64,000 nt of DNA from Paenibacillus agaridevorans (GTDB lineage: Bacteria; Bacillota; Bacilli; Paenibacillales; Paenibacillaceae), in NCBI RefSeq assembly GCF_003112455.1, contig NZ_BDQX01000108.1, forward strand, positions 53,307 through 117,306. The letters are read 5' to 3'. Below the pieces are notes generated by a model. The model worked only from the letters and a program-made list of their open reading frames with translations, ran no database searches and was not told the origin of the DNA. Shown here in pieces: positions 22,775-32,109 of this stretch; the first letter of the stretch is position 1, and every line of letters begins with the position of its first letter. Position numbers and translations under genes: made by a program.

Positions 22775-24522
22775 AGGATCTATTTATCTCCATTCTTAAT
22801 ATGAGTCTCACAGCGAGCTATGTGGCAGGGCTTGTTTTTATTGCCAGGTGGGGGCTAAAGAGGCTGAAGCTGCCAACCATATTTGCATATATGCTGTGGG
22901 CGGTTGTATTCATTCGTTTGGTACTGCCCATATCGTTCGAAAGCCCGTTAAGTTTAGTTCCGGTAAAAGTGAATATGATTCCCGGGCAAATCACTTCGGA
23001 ACTAACGCCTAAAATAGATTCAGGAATTAATGCGGCAGATGATTCTGTTAACAATGCGATTGCGGCTTTGCCTGCTCCTAATCCAGCGAACTCCGTTAAC
23101 CCGATGGGTATAATTATGGAGGCTTTGGCAGCAGTATGGATCGTTGGCATGTTAGCTATAGTCAGCTACGCGATCATTTCCTATGTTAGATTGCAACGTA
23201 AGCTGTCTATAGCCACCAGAGTACGCGACTATATTTATGAATCGGATCAAATTAAGGCACCCTTTGTAATGGGAATGCTGCGGCCGCGTATTTTTTTGCC
23301 GTTAGGATTAGCGAATGAGGATTTTAATTATATTGTAAAGCATGAACAGACTCATATTAGACGATATGATTATTTGATTAAGCCCGCGGCCTTTTTAGTG
23401 CTGGCTGTTCATTGGTTTAATCCGATTATTTGGCTGTCTTACTATTTAATGATTAAGGATATGGAAATGTCTTGCGATGAAAGTGTTATGAAACGGTCCG
23501 AAGGCGATACGCGAGCGGCTTATTCTTATACGTTGTTATCGCTGGCATCCAAGCAAGGAGGTTTCCTTGGGCCATTATCGTTCGGGGAGAGCAACGTGAA
23601 GGAGAGAGTGCGAAATATTATGAATTACAAAAAACCTGTTTTTTGGATTGGTTGTGTAATGGTTGCGATCGTTATTATTTTTTCAGTGGGTCTTTTGTCC
23701 AATCCTCTCAAAGCCTTAGAGCCGGAAGGACAATATGAGCAGTTGTGGAAGTATCGGACGGAATACGTCGGCAATTCGGGGAAAGTAAGCAGCATTAGCG
23801 GCCATTTGGATTATCCGGCACCATTCAAATATGATCATATTGAGCTGCAAACAAAAAATAAACCTTATGGTTTGACTGTGTATATAGCGATGGAGGAAGC
23901 TGTAACAGAGCATCAACTGCCCACTGCTGAACAGCTTGCAGCTGCCAAGCCTTATTTTCACAAAAATGCTTTATTGTTGTACGGCTTAATTGGAAATGTG
24001 GATGAAATTGTGTTCCAATTAAAAGGTGAGTCTGAGGAAAATAGCTTGTTCTATACTAGAGAATGGGCGCAAGCGAGAGTGGAAAAGCCGGTTTTCTCAT
24101 TAACGGAGAAGAAGGAGGGTTTTCTCGCTTTCTTGAAAACAGTTGATGAATTGGCTCTGAAGGATCAAGTGATTCAGACAGTAGAAGGCTTCGGGCAAAA
24201 TCTAAAGCATGTAAGAATCGTTACAGTGCCGGAAGAAAAAACGAAAGAGCTGATTGATCAATATTATACGCCGTATGTTGCAAAAGAATTAATTACGGCA
24301 TGGAAGGAACACATCGAATCGACGCCTGGAAGAGAGTTATCCAGTCCATGGCCAGAGCGGATAGAAGTCCAATCCGTGATTTTTACTAATGATGCGGTCA
24401 GTGAAGTGCAAGGGCATATCATTGGAATGGCTGGCGGCGAGATTGTCGGCAAGGATGCCGTTTCGATTCACCTGAAGCTGGAAGATGGAAAATGGAAAAT
24501 AGATCATATTGAAGAGAAGTGA
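22771..24522 (+). CDS. M56 family metallopeptidase, BlaR1/MecR1-like sensor
   Basis: 583-residue membrane protein with four or five N-terminal transmembrane segments and the M56 zinc-protease site HEQTH at residues 191-195, followed by ...HWFNPIIWLSYYLMIKDMEMSCDESVM, where the E is the third zinc ligand as in BlaR1. A further transmembrane segment (about residues 290-311) leads to an extracytoplasmic domain of about 270 residues that has no penicillin-binding SxxK/SxN/KTG pattern that I can find. It would therefore sense something other than beta-lactams or be an orphan regulator. Signal reception would activate the protease, which inactivates the BlaI-like repressor (established for the family). 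Translationally coupled to blaI. Confidence 0.88.
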   Translation: MKDLFISILNMSLTASYVAGLVFIARWGLKRLKLPTIFAYMLWAVVFIRLVLPISFESPLSLVPVKVNMIPGQITSELTPKIDSGINAADDSVNNAIAALPAPNPANSVNPMGIIMEALAAVWIVGMLAIVSYAIISYVRLQRKLSIATRVRDYIYESDQIKAPFVMGMLRPRIFLPLGLANEDFNYIVKHEQTHIRRYDYLIKPAAFLVLAVHWFNPIIWLSYYLMIKDMEMSCDESVMKRSEGDTRAAYSYTLLSLASKQGGFLGPLSFGESNVKERVRNIMNYKKPVFWIGCVMVAIVIIFSVGLLSNPLKALEPEGQYEQLWKYRTEYVGNSGKVSSISGHLDYPAPFKYDHIELQTKNKPYGLTVYIAMEEAVTEHQLPTAEQLAAAKPYFHKNALLLYGLIGNVDEIVFQLKGESEENSLFYTREWAQARVEKPVFSLTEKKEGFLAFLKTVDELALKDQVIQTVEGFGQNLKHVRIVTVPEEKTKELIDQYYTPYVAKELITAWKEHIESTPGRELSSPWPERIEVQSVIFTNDAVSEVQGHIIGMAGGEIVGKDAVSIHLKLEDGKWKIDHIEEK

Positions 24523-24524
24523 AG

Positions 24525-24562
24525 AAAACGGTTGTCCGCGGGGTGTGCGGGCAACCGTTTTT
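24525..24562 (+). terminator. Terminator after the BlaR1-like gene
   Basis: AAAACGGTTG pairs with CAACCGTTTTT, inner CGC with GCG. Lies between convergent transcripts and may serve both. Confidence 0.85.
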
Positions 24563-24596
24563 GCAGATCCCATAGCCTTGTTGCTTGTCTCCCCAT

Positions 24597-25790
24597 TTAT
24601 TTTTTGATCTCCCTATTTTTCAAAATATACGGTGCGCCAGTTAATCCTGTTTCTTGAATCTGCAGATTCATTGAAACGGAAACTTCCGCCTCTGCAAATT
24701 TCTCTGGCCATTCCTTCTTTAACATGTTCCACTGATATGGATGTTGTCGGTGAAAAGCTTCGCCAAAACCGAAAATGTCCGTGCCGAGAGGTTGCACTTT
24801 CTTTATGATCTGATGGACATATGTACCGACTTGTGTATGTAATTCGTTCTGGACCAGAGCTATGTTTTTAGAAACACCCAAGTCTAAGCGAGTGTTGTTT
24901 TCCCGAATGTTCCCCTTTCCGCTAAGTGTAACGTTAAAATGAACCTTCGTGCCGCGCGGGGATGCCACGATTTTGCTTTTCAAATGGTTTGCCTCCACAA
25001 CGACGTTTCCCTTCTCCCCAGGAATATCCACCGTGACGATTATTGATTTCAATAACCCTTTGACCCATTGCTGGTAGTAGCCTTTATTCATCGGCAAATA
25101 TCCGACAAGCTGGGAGTCTTTGTTAAAAATAGCGAAACCCCATAGCTTCATCTTTGGATCTGTTAGTTTAGAGCTTTCCTCGGAAGAACGGTCAGTCATC
25201 TCGATCACAGGCAAGAAAGGGCTGCTCTCCTCGCTCTCAGCAGCCATATAAAAGTTTCGTAACGTATGATTGGCGTTTAATCCAGCTGTCTCGTGCATAC
25301 TGACAATAGCATGAGCGGATAGACTCTCTAGAGGATACGTCAATTCGAGAAAATCCTGTACCGAGCCTCCCCTTAAGACTATTATGTCTCTTCGCAGCCG
25401 AACAGTGGGATCCCGACCTAATTCATCCAAAATGTTGGCAAGGCCATGTTTCGCTAATCTTTCCCCAATCAAGACGACCCCGCTATGCCCTTCAAACCAC
25501 GGCCTTGATAGTTTTAACCGCATATTCTTGGAGGCATCGTACATATTTTTCCCATTTCCCGATATGGTAAAAAAAGCCTTGTCCTGGCTTTTTCCTTCAC
25601 CGACGCCTAGTTTCGAAGGAATTGCAAACTGCGCAGTCCCCGTATACATTTCATCTTCGATCAAGTCAAATCCCCAGGCGGTGATAATGGCTTGGTCGTC
25701 GAGTTCTTTGCGATCCCAGCAACCTGTCGTCAACAGCAGGAGCAAGAGTAATAGTAATAGGATAGGAATCCTAAAGTGTATGGGTTTCAT
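24597..25790 (-). CDS. Spore germination lipoprotein, Ger(x)C family
   Basis: 397-residue subunit C of a GerA-type nutrient germinant receptor, anchored in the inner spore membrane by lipid. The signal peptide has an unusually long run of Leu (IPILLLLLLLLLLTTGCWD) ending in the lipobox cysteine. The GCWDRKELDDQAIITAWGFD start is diagnostic of GerAC/GerKC. Later motifs include ISGNGKNMYDASKNMRLKLSR and VVLIGERLAKHGLANILDEL. It is the last gene of a three-gene operon (A, B, C order on the minus strand), 7 bp after the B gene. Expected to be expressed in the forespore. Confidence 0.92.
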   Translation of the reverse strand: MKPIHFRIPILLLLLLLLLLTTGCWDRKELDDQAIITAWGFDLIEDEMYTGTAQFAIPSKLGVGEGKSQDKAFFTISGNGKNMYDASKNMRLKLSRPWFEGHSGVVLIGERLAKHGLANILDELGRDPTVRLRRDIIVLRGGSVQDFLELTYPLESLSAHAIVSMHETAGLNANHTLRNFYMAAESEESSPFLPVIEMTDRSSEESSKLTDPKMKLWGFAIFNKDSQLVGYLPMNKGYYQQWVKGLLKSIIVTVDIPGEKGNVVVEANHLKSKIVASPRGTKVHFNVTLSGKGNIRENNTRLDLGVSKNIALVQNELHTQVGTYVHQIIKKVQPLGTDIFGFGEAFHRQHPYQWNMLKKEWPEKFAEAEVSVSMNLQIQETGLTGAPYILKNREIKK

Positions 25791-25797
25791 TGCGGCC

Positions 25798-26889
25798 TCA
25801 CCTTCTTGCTGGATCTTTTTGGCGGATCAACCCAACAATCCATAATAATAGGAGAAAAACACATACGTAGATGAGCAGGGCACGAGGGATCAAAGATTGT
25901 TGGAAATTGACCGCGACCTCCGCAATGTTCCTTGGCAACAGCGAGTAAAGAAATACAATTGGAACAACAATCCAAATTAACTTTTTCCAATCTTTCATAT
26001 TGAGCCATTGTGCGGTTCCGTAAATGGTGACAAACAAGTATAAAGACAATTTGATAAAAACAGAAAACATCCAGATGATCACGACAAAGATGTCGACATT
26101 TTCAATAAATCCCAAGACGGAAATAAATCGCGTCATACTTAAAAAAGGAAACCACATTCGCGAGGGGAGCGTCGGCCCAAATGTCATAATAACCATCGCC
26201 GTTGCTACAATAGTCAAAATAGAGGAAACAGCGATTCCCCACATGGACCGTATGAATACTTGACGGATATCTGTTAGAAAACAGAACACCATGACAAACA
26301 AGATGATATCGCCATAAAAAGCAACGAGGGGAGTTGCCCCTTTCAAAATGGATTTCCAACCGGAATCAGCATAGACGGGTGTTAATTGCTGCCAATCCAA
26401 CTGATTCAAGCTAAGAACGAAAGTGCCCAAAAGCATAAGCACAATAAAAGGGCCTATCAATTCACTGCAACGCGCGATTCCTTCAAGGCCTCCCGTATAA
26501 ACAACATAAATCGCCAAAATTAACATGACGATCGATAACACGATTAAGGGAGTTTCGTTAAACAGCGCAACATAGATAAATTCGGTGGAATTGCGTAAAA
26601 TAATCCCGCTTACCGAATACCACATCATAAAGTAAGGAAAGACGAGTATTTTTCCTAACCATCTCCCTAATATCGTCTGGCTATATTGGATAAATGTTTG
26701 CTTGGGGTAAAGAAGGCTTACCTTTATTGCGAGGAACATCATGCAGAGCCCGATTATTCCAGCCAATGTGATGGAAATCCAGGCATCTTGCTTAGCCTCG
26801 GCAATGGCTGGAGACAGCGTAAACAAAATACCAAGGCCGGTTATTATATTTACGATCAGCCAGAAAAGCTGCAGTCCGGATATTTTCAT
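25798..26889 (-). CDS. Spore germination permease-like protein, GerAB/GerKB family
   Basis: 363 residues with about ten transmembrane segments, subunit B of the germinant receptor and the likely ligand-binding part (established for the GerA family). Begins MKISGLQLFWLIVNIITGLG; the FIQYSQTILGRWLGKILVFPYF segment and the closing helix are typical. AGGAGCG lies eight bases before the ATG on the minus strand. It is placed between the A and C subunits with gaps of 46 and 7 bp. Confidence 0.93.
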   Translation of the reverse strand: MKISGLQLFWLIVNIITGLGILFTLSPAIAEAKQDAWISITLAGIIGLCMMFLAIKVSLLYPKQTFIQYSQTILGRWLGKILVFPYFMMWYSVSGIILRNSTEFIYVALFNETPLIVLSIVMLILAIYVVYTGGLEGIARCSELIGPFIVLMLLGTFVLSLNQLDWQQLTPVYADSGWKSILKGATPLVAFYGDIILFVMVFCFLTDIRQVFIRSMWGIAVSSILTIVATAMVIMTFGPTLPSRMWFPFLSMTRFISVLGFIENVDIFVVIIWMFSVFIKLSLYLFVTIYGTAQWLNMKDWKKLIWIVVPIVFLYSLLPRNIAEVAVNFQQSLIPRALLIYVCVFLLLLWIVGLIRQKDPARR

Positions 26890-26935
26890 TCGTAAGCGCT
26901 CCTATCTATGGCTAATCGGATACGATTTTCAATGC

Positions 26936-28531
26936 CTATTCGCTTCTCCCTCGTTTTTCACTGGGCTTTTGCCCTTTTGGAATGCGCTCTTTATCCCTTC
27001 CTGCAAGGTATGTCGGTCGAGCATTCATAGCCCATCGCGGTGAACGGATCAGAACATCCTTTAAATTCCCGGGAATCTGAGGAGAAACCGGGGCTAGAAA
27101 AGGCACTCCAAACGAACGAAGATTGACCAGATGAATAAGGAGCGCGATTATTCCGAAGCCAATCCCGTAAAAACCTAACGTGCCCGCCAAGAATAATAGC
27201 GGGAACCGCAGAATTCGAAAAGCTAGCCCCAAATTGTATCGGGGAATAGTAAACGAAGCTATACCTGTAAACGCAACGACAATGACCATAGGCGCCGAAA
27301 CGATGCCGGCACGCACCGCGGATTCCCCAATCACCAATGCTCCGACCATACTGACCGTCGAACCGACCGGTTTGGGCAAACGGATGCCGGCTTCCCTAAG
27401 CGCCTCGAACATGACTTCCATCAATAACGCTTCCACAACGGCCGGGAAAGGAACGCCTTCTCGAGCGGCAGCGATGCTAAGTAGAAAATCAGCTGGAATT
27501 AACTGCGGATGGAACGTGGTGGCTGCAACATACAGTGACGGGAGTAGGAACGAAATACCCAGCAACATGAACCGCAGCCATCGAATCGCTGTTGTATAGA
27601 TGAAATGCTCATAGTAATCTTCCGCAGCTTGGATGACCGACCAAAACGTTAGAGGGACAATAAGCACAAACGGTGTGCCGTTCACTATAATTGCGATTTT
27701 GCCTTCCAACAGGCTAGAGAGCACGACGTCCGGTCGTTCCGTATTTTGTACCAGCGGGAACGGAGAATAGGGGTTGTCTTCGATAAATTCTTCAATAAAT
27801 CCCGAATCCAATACAGCATCTATCTGAATGCGGCCAACTCTCTTTCGAACTTCCTCCAAGATCGAATCTTGAGCGATACCTTCAATATATACAATGGCCA
27901 CATCCGTCTGAGACAGTGTACCAATCGTTAAAGATTCCATTTTCAATCTGGCGCTTCGCAATCTTCGCCTTAATAAGCTCGTATTCGTTTGTAACGATTC
28001 GGTAAACCCTTCACGGGGACCTCGTATGACGGATTCGACTGCCGGTTCTGTAATTTGCCGTTTTTCATATTCTTTGAGGTCGGCGAGTAAAGCTTGATTC
28101 TCTCCCTCCACAAAAATCGCGACTTGACCTTTTAATATATCCTGCACCGTTTCCAATACACTGCTTGCCAGCTTTGTTTGCCGGGTAGCGATAGCTTGGT
28201 CACGGAAAAGTTTATCAAAAGACTCCAGGTTACTTGATCTTTCCGGTATTTCTTTGAGGATTAGGGGCATTAGCAAGGTTTGTTCTAAGCTTTTCGTATC
28301 CACGATTCCATCGATATAGATCAGTAGCGCTTTCTTTTTTTCATGAATTTGAATAGGGCGATATACAACATCGGAACAGTTTCGAAACAGTTCTTTCATA
28401 GCTTGTTCATTTTGATTTAAATCCGCAACAAATTGTTGGCTTGGATGGCCATGATTCTCCTGCAGCAAAACTTCCCGCCGAGCCTGTTTTTGTAGAGACG
28501 ATTTCGAGAATCGTTTACGGAATTGAGTCAC
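26936..28531 (-). CDS. Spore germination protein, GerA/GerKA family
   Basis: 531-residue subunit A of the germinant receptor. GTG start at 28531 with CGGAGG nine bases upstream on the minus strand. A soluble N-terminal half (about 1-270; ADLNQNEQAMKELFRNCSDV, IYIEGIAQDSILEEVRKRV, IEDNPYSPFPLVQNTERPD) is followed by five or six transmembrane segments, with the conserved stretches EGREGVPFPA-like AAAREGVPFPAVVEALLMEV, EALREAGIRLPKPVGSTVSM and GALVIGESAVRAGIVSAPMV. The tail is basic. In the upstream region TGCATA and AATACTT resemble sigma-G elements, but their spacing (21 bp) is too long to accept. Confidence 0.95.
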   Translation of the reverse strand: MTQFRKRFSKSSLQKQARREVLLQENHGHPSQQFVADLNQNEQAMKELFRNCSDVVYRPIQIHEKKKALLIYIDGIVDTKSLEQTLLMPLILKEIPERSSNLESFDKLFRDQAIATRQTKLASSVLETVQDILKGQVAIFVEGENQALLADLKEYEKRQITEPAVESVIRGPREGFTESLQTNTSLLRRRLRSARLKMESLTIGTLSQTDVAIVYIEGIAQDSILEEVRKRVGRIQIDAVLDSGFIEEFIEDNPYSPFPLVQNTERPDVVLSSLLEGKIAIIVNGTPFVLIVPLTFWSVIQAAEDYYEHFIYTTAIRWLRFMLLGISFLLPSLYVAATTFHPQLIPADFLLSIAAAREGVPFPAVVEALLMEVMFEALREAGIRLPKPVGSTVSMVGALVIGESAVRAGIVSAPMVIVVAFTGIASFTIPRYNLGLAFRILRFPLLFLAGTLGFYGIGFGIIALLIHLVNLRSFGVPFLAPVSPQIPGNLKDVLIRSPRWAMNARPTYLAGRDKERIPKGQKPSEKRGRSE

Positions 28532-28623
28532 GGATAAACCTCCGAAGTACGGGTTTTCTACAAGTATTCATTCCCTATCGATAGGTATTTATGCAAGTGA
28601 CCAAAAGGAGAAGCTTTCAAAAG

Positions 28624-28669
28624 AAAAGAAGCTGCACATGACCGTTATGGTTCATGGACAGCTTCTTTT
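28624..28669. terminator. Terminator for the penicillin-binding protein gene
   Basis: AAAAGAAGCTG and CAGCTTCTTTT pair perfectly, with an inner ATGACC/GGTTCAT stem. Lies just downstream of the minus-strand PBP gene and ahead of the gerKA-type promoter. Confidence 0.85.
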
Positions 28670-28705
28670 GCGCTTGGCAGCGCAACCGACTAAGGAGTGA
28701 TAGGG

Positions 28706-30808
28706 TCAATCATCAGCACTATCGTGATCTTTTTTATTTTGTTCCCTGTTTTTCTTTTCTGCTTTTCTGCGTTCCTTTTCCTTCTTCTTATCGTCGCGAT
28801 CCTTGTCTTTTTTCTTATCCTTGCCTTTTCCTTTCTCTTTATTTTTATCGCCCTGTTTTTCATTGTTGTCGTTTCGAATTTTCACATCTTTTTGCTTAAG
28901 GCCCTTCACAGCATGAAATGCGATGACCGGTTCACCTTCGAGCGCTTTGGCCATCAACGTCTGGAAGACGGATGCAGCTGCTTTGGAAGTGGTCGTCAAG
29001 TAATGGTCGCTGTCCGTTTTGTCATAGCCGAGCCAGACGGCGCCGACAAGCTGCGGCGTAAAGCCGACGAACCAATTGTCCTTGATTCCGCCATCTGTTC
29101 CGGGCATCCCGGTCGTTCCTGTCTTGCCAGCGACAGGCCTTCCGGGAAGCGATGCTGCCTGGCCAGAGCCTTCACGCACAACGCCCTCCAGCATCGCGGT
29201 TAGGGTACGGGCGACTTCCGGTTCAATCACCTTCACAGGCGCTTGTTGGGTGGCGTCTGCAAGAACAATACCGTCAGCGGACTCGATGCGCACGATCGTA
29301 TGGGCCGGCATGCGGGAGCCGTCGCTTGCAAACGTTCCGAACGCTTCTGCCATTTCAAGCGGCGAAACGCCCTCCTGCAGGCCGCCGAGCGCAAGACCTA
29401 GCGTACGGTCGCCATCCTTCAGTTCCAATCCGAATCGTGCGGAGGCGTCCATACCTGCGTCGATTCCGATCTCATGGAGCAGCTTGACCGCCGGAATATT
29501 GTACGAATGTACCAGCGATTCGTATAAGGATACTTCGCCGTAGTAACGTCCGGTGACATTTTTGGGCCGGTAGCCGCCGAAGTCTACCGGTTCATCGACA
29601 ACGGTATCGCTTGGCTTGTAGCCTCGCTCCAGTGCCGGCGCATAAACGGCGATCGGTTTCATTGCGGAGCCCGGCTGCCGTTTCAACTGCGATGCGCGGT
29701 TGAAGCCACGGAACGGCTGATTGCCGCGCCCGCCGATTAACGCCCGAATCCCCCCGTCCCTTGGATCGACCAACACTGCGCCGCTCTGAATGAGCTGATC
29801 CGATTTGCTTTCCGGGAACAGCGACTCGTCAGCATATACACTTTCCGCAGCTTGCTGCATGCCCGTATCCAGCGCGGTATAAATATGTAGCCCGCCGTGT
29901 AATACCTCGTTTTCCGTCAATCCGTATTGGACGACCGCTTCGCGAATCATTTGATCGACGTAATAGGGATATTTCATCGCCGACGTTTTGTCTGATTTGG
30001 CTACGGACAGCTTTATCGGCTCGCTAATGGCGATTTTATAATCGGCGGATGTGATTTTTCCTTGTTCCTCCATTAGACGAAGTACCAGATTTCGCCGCTC
30101 CTTCGCTTTCTCCGGATGTTTGTAAGGCGTAAGGGCGGATGGCGCTCGAATAAGACCTGCCAGTACAGCCGATTCCGAAAGCGTCAGCCTGTCAACAGTC
30201 TTGCCGAAATAGGTCTCGGCAGCCCGTTTTATTCCCCAGGCTCCTTCGCCAAAATAGATTTGATTGAGGTACATTTCCAGAATTTTTTGCTTGTCGTAGT
30301 TTTCTTCGATTTTTTTCGCTAACAGTACTTCGTTCCATTTGCGCATCCAAGTGCGCTCGTGGGACAAAAAGACGTTTTTGGCAAGCTGCTGCGTAATTGT
30401 ACTCCCGCCTTGTGTGGTGCCGCCTGCCCTTATATTCGCATAAAACGCCCGGCCGATTGCCCGCGTATCCATCCCTTTATGATCGAAAAAACGCTTATCC
30501 TCTACGGCCGTCACTGCATCGATTAGCGGCTTCGGCAGTATGCTGTATTCGACGGGGACGATTTCACTGCGTGACAGCCGCTCCACTTCTTTGCCGTTGC
30601 GGTCGTACAATATGGTTGCCGCCGGAAGCGGCTTGTCTAGTTCGCTGATATCTTGGGCGGCCACCAGCAGGCGGAATCCGCTCCAGCAGGCGATTGCTGT
30701 CACGGTGACTACGACGATCGATAGGATAAGCACCGAACGCCGGGATGGCTTTTTCCATATGCTAAACTTTTTCTTGGCATTTCTCGATTTGTTGATTGCT
30801 GGTTCCAT
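28706..30808 (-). CDS. Class A penicillin-binding protein (transglycosylase/transpeptidase)
   Basis: 700-residue bifunctional peptidoglycan synthase. The cytoplasmic N-terminus is basic; the signal anchor is at about 26-42. The glycosyltransferase (GT51) domain contains AVEDKRFFDHKGMD with catalytic Glu about 103, GGSTITQQLAKN and KKIEENYDKQKILEMYLN. The transpeptidase domain has the nucleophile in SAMKP (Ser about 381), SYN in VHSYNIPA, and KTGTTG. The last 60 or so residues are an extreme Lys/Asp/Glu-rich tail (for example KGKGKDKKKDKDRDDKKKEK) facing the wall. AGGAGG precedes the ATG on the minus strand. It resembles the PBP1a/2c/PbpF group; the exact orthologue is not decided. Its own terminator lies at 28624-28669. 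Confidence 0.95.
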   Translation of the reverse strand: MEPAINKSRNAKKKFSIWKKPSRRSVLILSIVVVTVTAIACWSGFRLLVAAQDISELDKPLPAATILYDRNGKEVERLSRSEIVPVEYSILPKPLIDAVTAVEDKRFFDHKGMDTRAIGRAFYANIRAGGTTQGGSTITQQLAKNVFLSHERTWMRKWNEVLLAKKIEENYDKQKILEMYLNQIYFGEGAWGIKRAAETYFGKTVDRLTLSESAVLAGLIRAPSALTPYKHPEKAKERRNLVLRLMEEQGKITSADYKIAISEPIKLSVAKSDKTSAMKYPYYVDQMIREAVVQYGLTENEVLHGGLHIYTALDTGMQQAAESVYADESLFPESKSDQLIQSGAVLVDPRDGGIRALIGGRGNQPFRGFNRASQLKRQPGSAMKPIAVYAPALERGYKPSDTVVDEPVDFGGYRPKNVTGRYYGEVSLYESLVHSYNIPAVKLLHEIGIDAGMDASARFGLELKDGDRTLGLALGGLQEGVSPLEMAEAFGTFASDGSRMPAHTIVRIESADGIVLADATQQAPVKVIEPEVARTLTAMLEGVVREGSGQAASLPGRPVAGKTGTTGMPGTDGGIKDNWFVGFTPQLVGAVWLGYDKTDSDHYLTTTSKAAASVFQTLMAKALEGEPVIAFHAVKGLKQKDVKIRNDNNEKQGDKNKEKGKGKDKKKDKDRDDKKKEKERRKAEKKNREQNKKDHDSADD

Positions 30809-30973
30809 TGCGATCCTCCTGTTGTTGCCTAAACGGTTACTACATATAAAGTATAATATTCGCAGCGACTTGCCGTTTTAAGTACGTCATACCGTAACCA
30901 GCCACGATGAATTCCAACCGTCCCGCGGCTTGTTTGTTAGGGACTTGCTTCCAAATTATTAGTGCTGCCGCTA

Positions 30974-31017
30974 TTGACAAAACCAGCTACTACGTAATAC
31001 TATGTAGAAGTAGTAAG
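30974..31017 (+). promoter_or_regulatory. Promoter with PadR-type operator
   Basis: TTGACA (30974-30979), 18-bp spacer, TACTAT (30998-31003). Overlapping and following it, CTACTACGTA, TACTATGTAG and AAGTAGTA form inverted ACTAC/GTAGT half-sites, as expected for autoregulation by the PadR protein encoded next. Confidence 0.75.
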
Positions 31018-31062
31018 TGATACTTGATACCAGTTATACAGAATAGCAAAGGAATGATGAGG

Positions 31063-31389
31063 TTGGAAAACTTAACAGAACTGCTAAAAGGCGTGCTAGA
31101 GGGCTGCGTCCTTGAAATTATTAGCCGCAACGAAACGTACGGCTACGAAATCACGCGGCAGCTGAACGCTCTCGGCTTCCAGGATGTTGTGGAGGGAACG
31201 GTGTATACGATCCTGATCCGGCTTGAAAAAAACAAACTTGTAGAGATCGCCAAGAAGCCCTCCGATATGGGGCCGCCGAGAAAGTTCTTCACGCTCAACG
31301 ACGCGGGACGCAAGGAACTACAGAAGTTCTGGGAAAGATGGGAGTTCGTATCATCAAAAATGAATGAGTTAAAGGAGAAAAAACAATGA
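31063..31389 (+). CDS. PadR family transcriptional regulator
   Basis: 108-residue winged-helix regulator. TTG 31063 (MENLTELLKGVLEGC) is preferred over ATG 31054/31057 because AAAGGA at 31048-31053 then has normal spacing and because family members start at this point. The DNA-binding domain is visible in VLEIISRNETYGYEITRQLNALGF followed by VVEGTVYTILIRLEKNKLVEIAKK and GPPRKFFTLNDAGRKELQKF. It heads an operon of two DUF1048 genes and an ABC transporter, and its stop overlaps the next start as ATGA. Family members usually repress their own transporter operon and are released by toxic compounds. Confidence 0.92.
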   Translation: MENLTELLKGVLEGCVLEIISRNETYGYEITRQLNALGFQDVVEGTVYTILIRLEKNKLVEIAKKPSDMGPPRKFFTLNDAGRKELQKFWERWEFVSSKMNELKEKKQ

Positions 31390-31733
31390 ACTTTTGGGAA
31401 AAAATCACGGGAAGCGACATGACTAAAGAATTTAAAGCTTTTGAATCGCGAGCCAAAATGCTGCCGGCTGATTATCAAGCGGCATGGGAAAACATTAAGA
31501 CCCATCTTTGGCCGCACTCCGATTTCACGGGGCGCAACCTCATGCCCATTCTTGATGGCGTGCTTGGCCTGCTCGAAGAAACGGCGGCGGACGGCCAGAG
31601 TGTCCAAGAGGTTTTGGGTGACGATATCAAAGGCTTCTGTGCAGCGCTGGCCGGCGAAGAAGGGGCAAAGTCTTACCGCGACAAGTGGCGTGCGCAGCTC
31701 AATCATAATATCGCAAAAAAATTAGGCAAATAG
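31386..31733 (+). CDS. DUF1048 family protein
   Basis: 115-residue cytoplasmic protein of the DUF1048 family: FWEKITGSDMTKEFKAFESR, then LPADYQAAWENIKTHLW, DGVLGLLEETAADGQSV and the VLGDDIKGFCAAL block. Function unknown; such genes almost always sit between a padR gene and an ABC exporter (established knowledge). Overlaps padR by four bases. Paralogous to the next gene. Confidence 0.9.
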   Translation: MNFWEKITGSDMTKEFKAFESRAKMLPADYQAAWENIKTHLWPHSDFTGRNLMPILDGVLGLLEETAADGQSVQEVLGDDIKGFCAALAGEEGAKSYRDKWRAQLNHNIAKKLGK

Positions 31734-31745
31734 GAGGGAAATAAA

Positions 31746-32096
31746 ATGAGCATACAAGATATCATCCAAGGCAAAAAAGAGTGGCGCGCGCATGTGGCGC
31801 GTGTCAAAGCGCTCCCGCAAGATTATCGGATTGTGTACAAAGAGATTCAGAAATATCTCTTTAAGGTCGGCCCTGTTGAGTTAACAGACGGGACGGGATT
31901 GCTCTCGGGAATTGTTGATCTTTTTGAAGAAGGCGCATCCTCGGGGAAAGGCGTGCTCGAAGTGACGGGCACTGACGTAGCGGCTTTCTGCGACGAACTC
32001 ATCAAAGATTCCAAAACTTACGCCGACCTCTACCAAGAAACGGTTGACCAAAAAGTAAACAATGCCATGAAAAAGGCGACGGATAAATCAAAGTAA
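31746..32096 (+). CDS. DUF1048 family protein (second copy)
   Basis: 116 residues, same fold as the preceding gene: DIIQGKKEWRAHVARVKALP, DYRIVYKEIQKYLFKV, GIVDLFEEGASSGKGVLEV and VTGTDVAAFCDEL. The two copies are clearly related but diverged, and might act as a heteromer. GGAGGG lies ten bases upstream of the ATG; 12 bp after the first copy and 13 bp before the ABC ATPase. Function unknown. Confidence 0.9.
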   Translation: MSIQDIIQGKKEWRAHVARVKALPQDYRIVYKEIQKYLFKVGPVELTDGTGLLSGIVDLFEEGASSGKGVLEVTGTDVAAFCDELIKDSKTYADLYQETVDQKVNNAMKKATDKSK

Positions 32097-32109
32097 AGGG
32101 GGGATCGGG

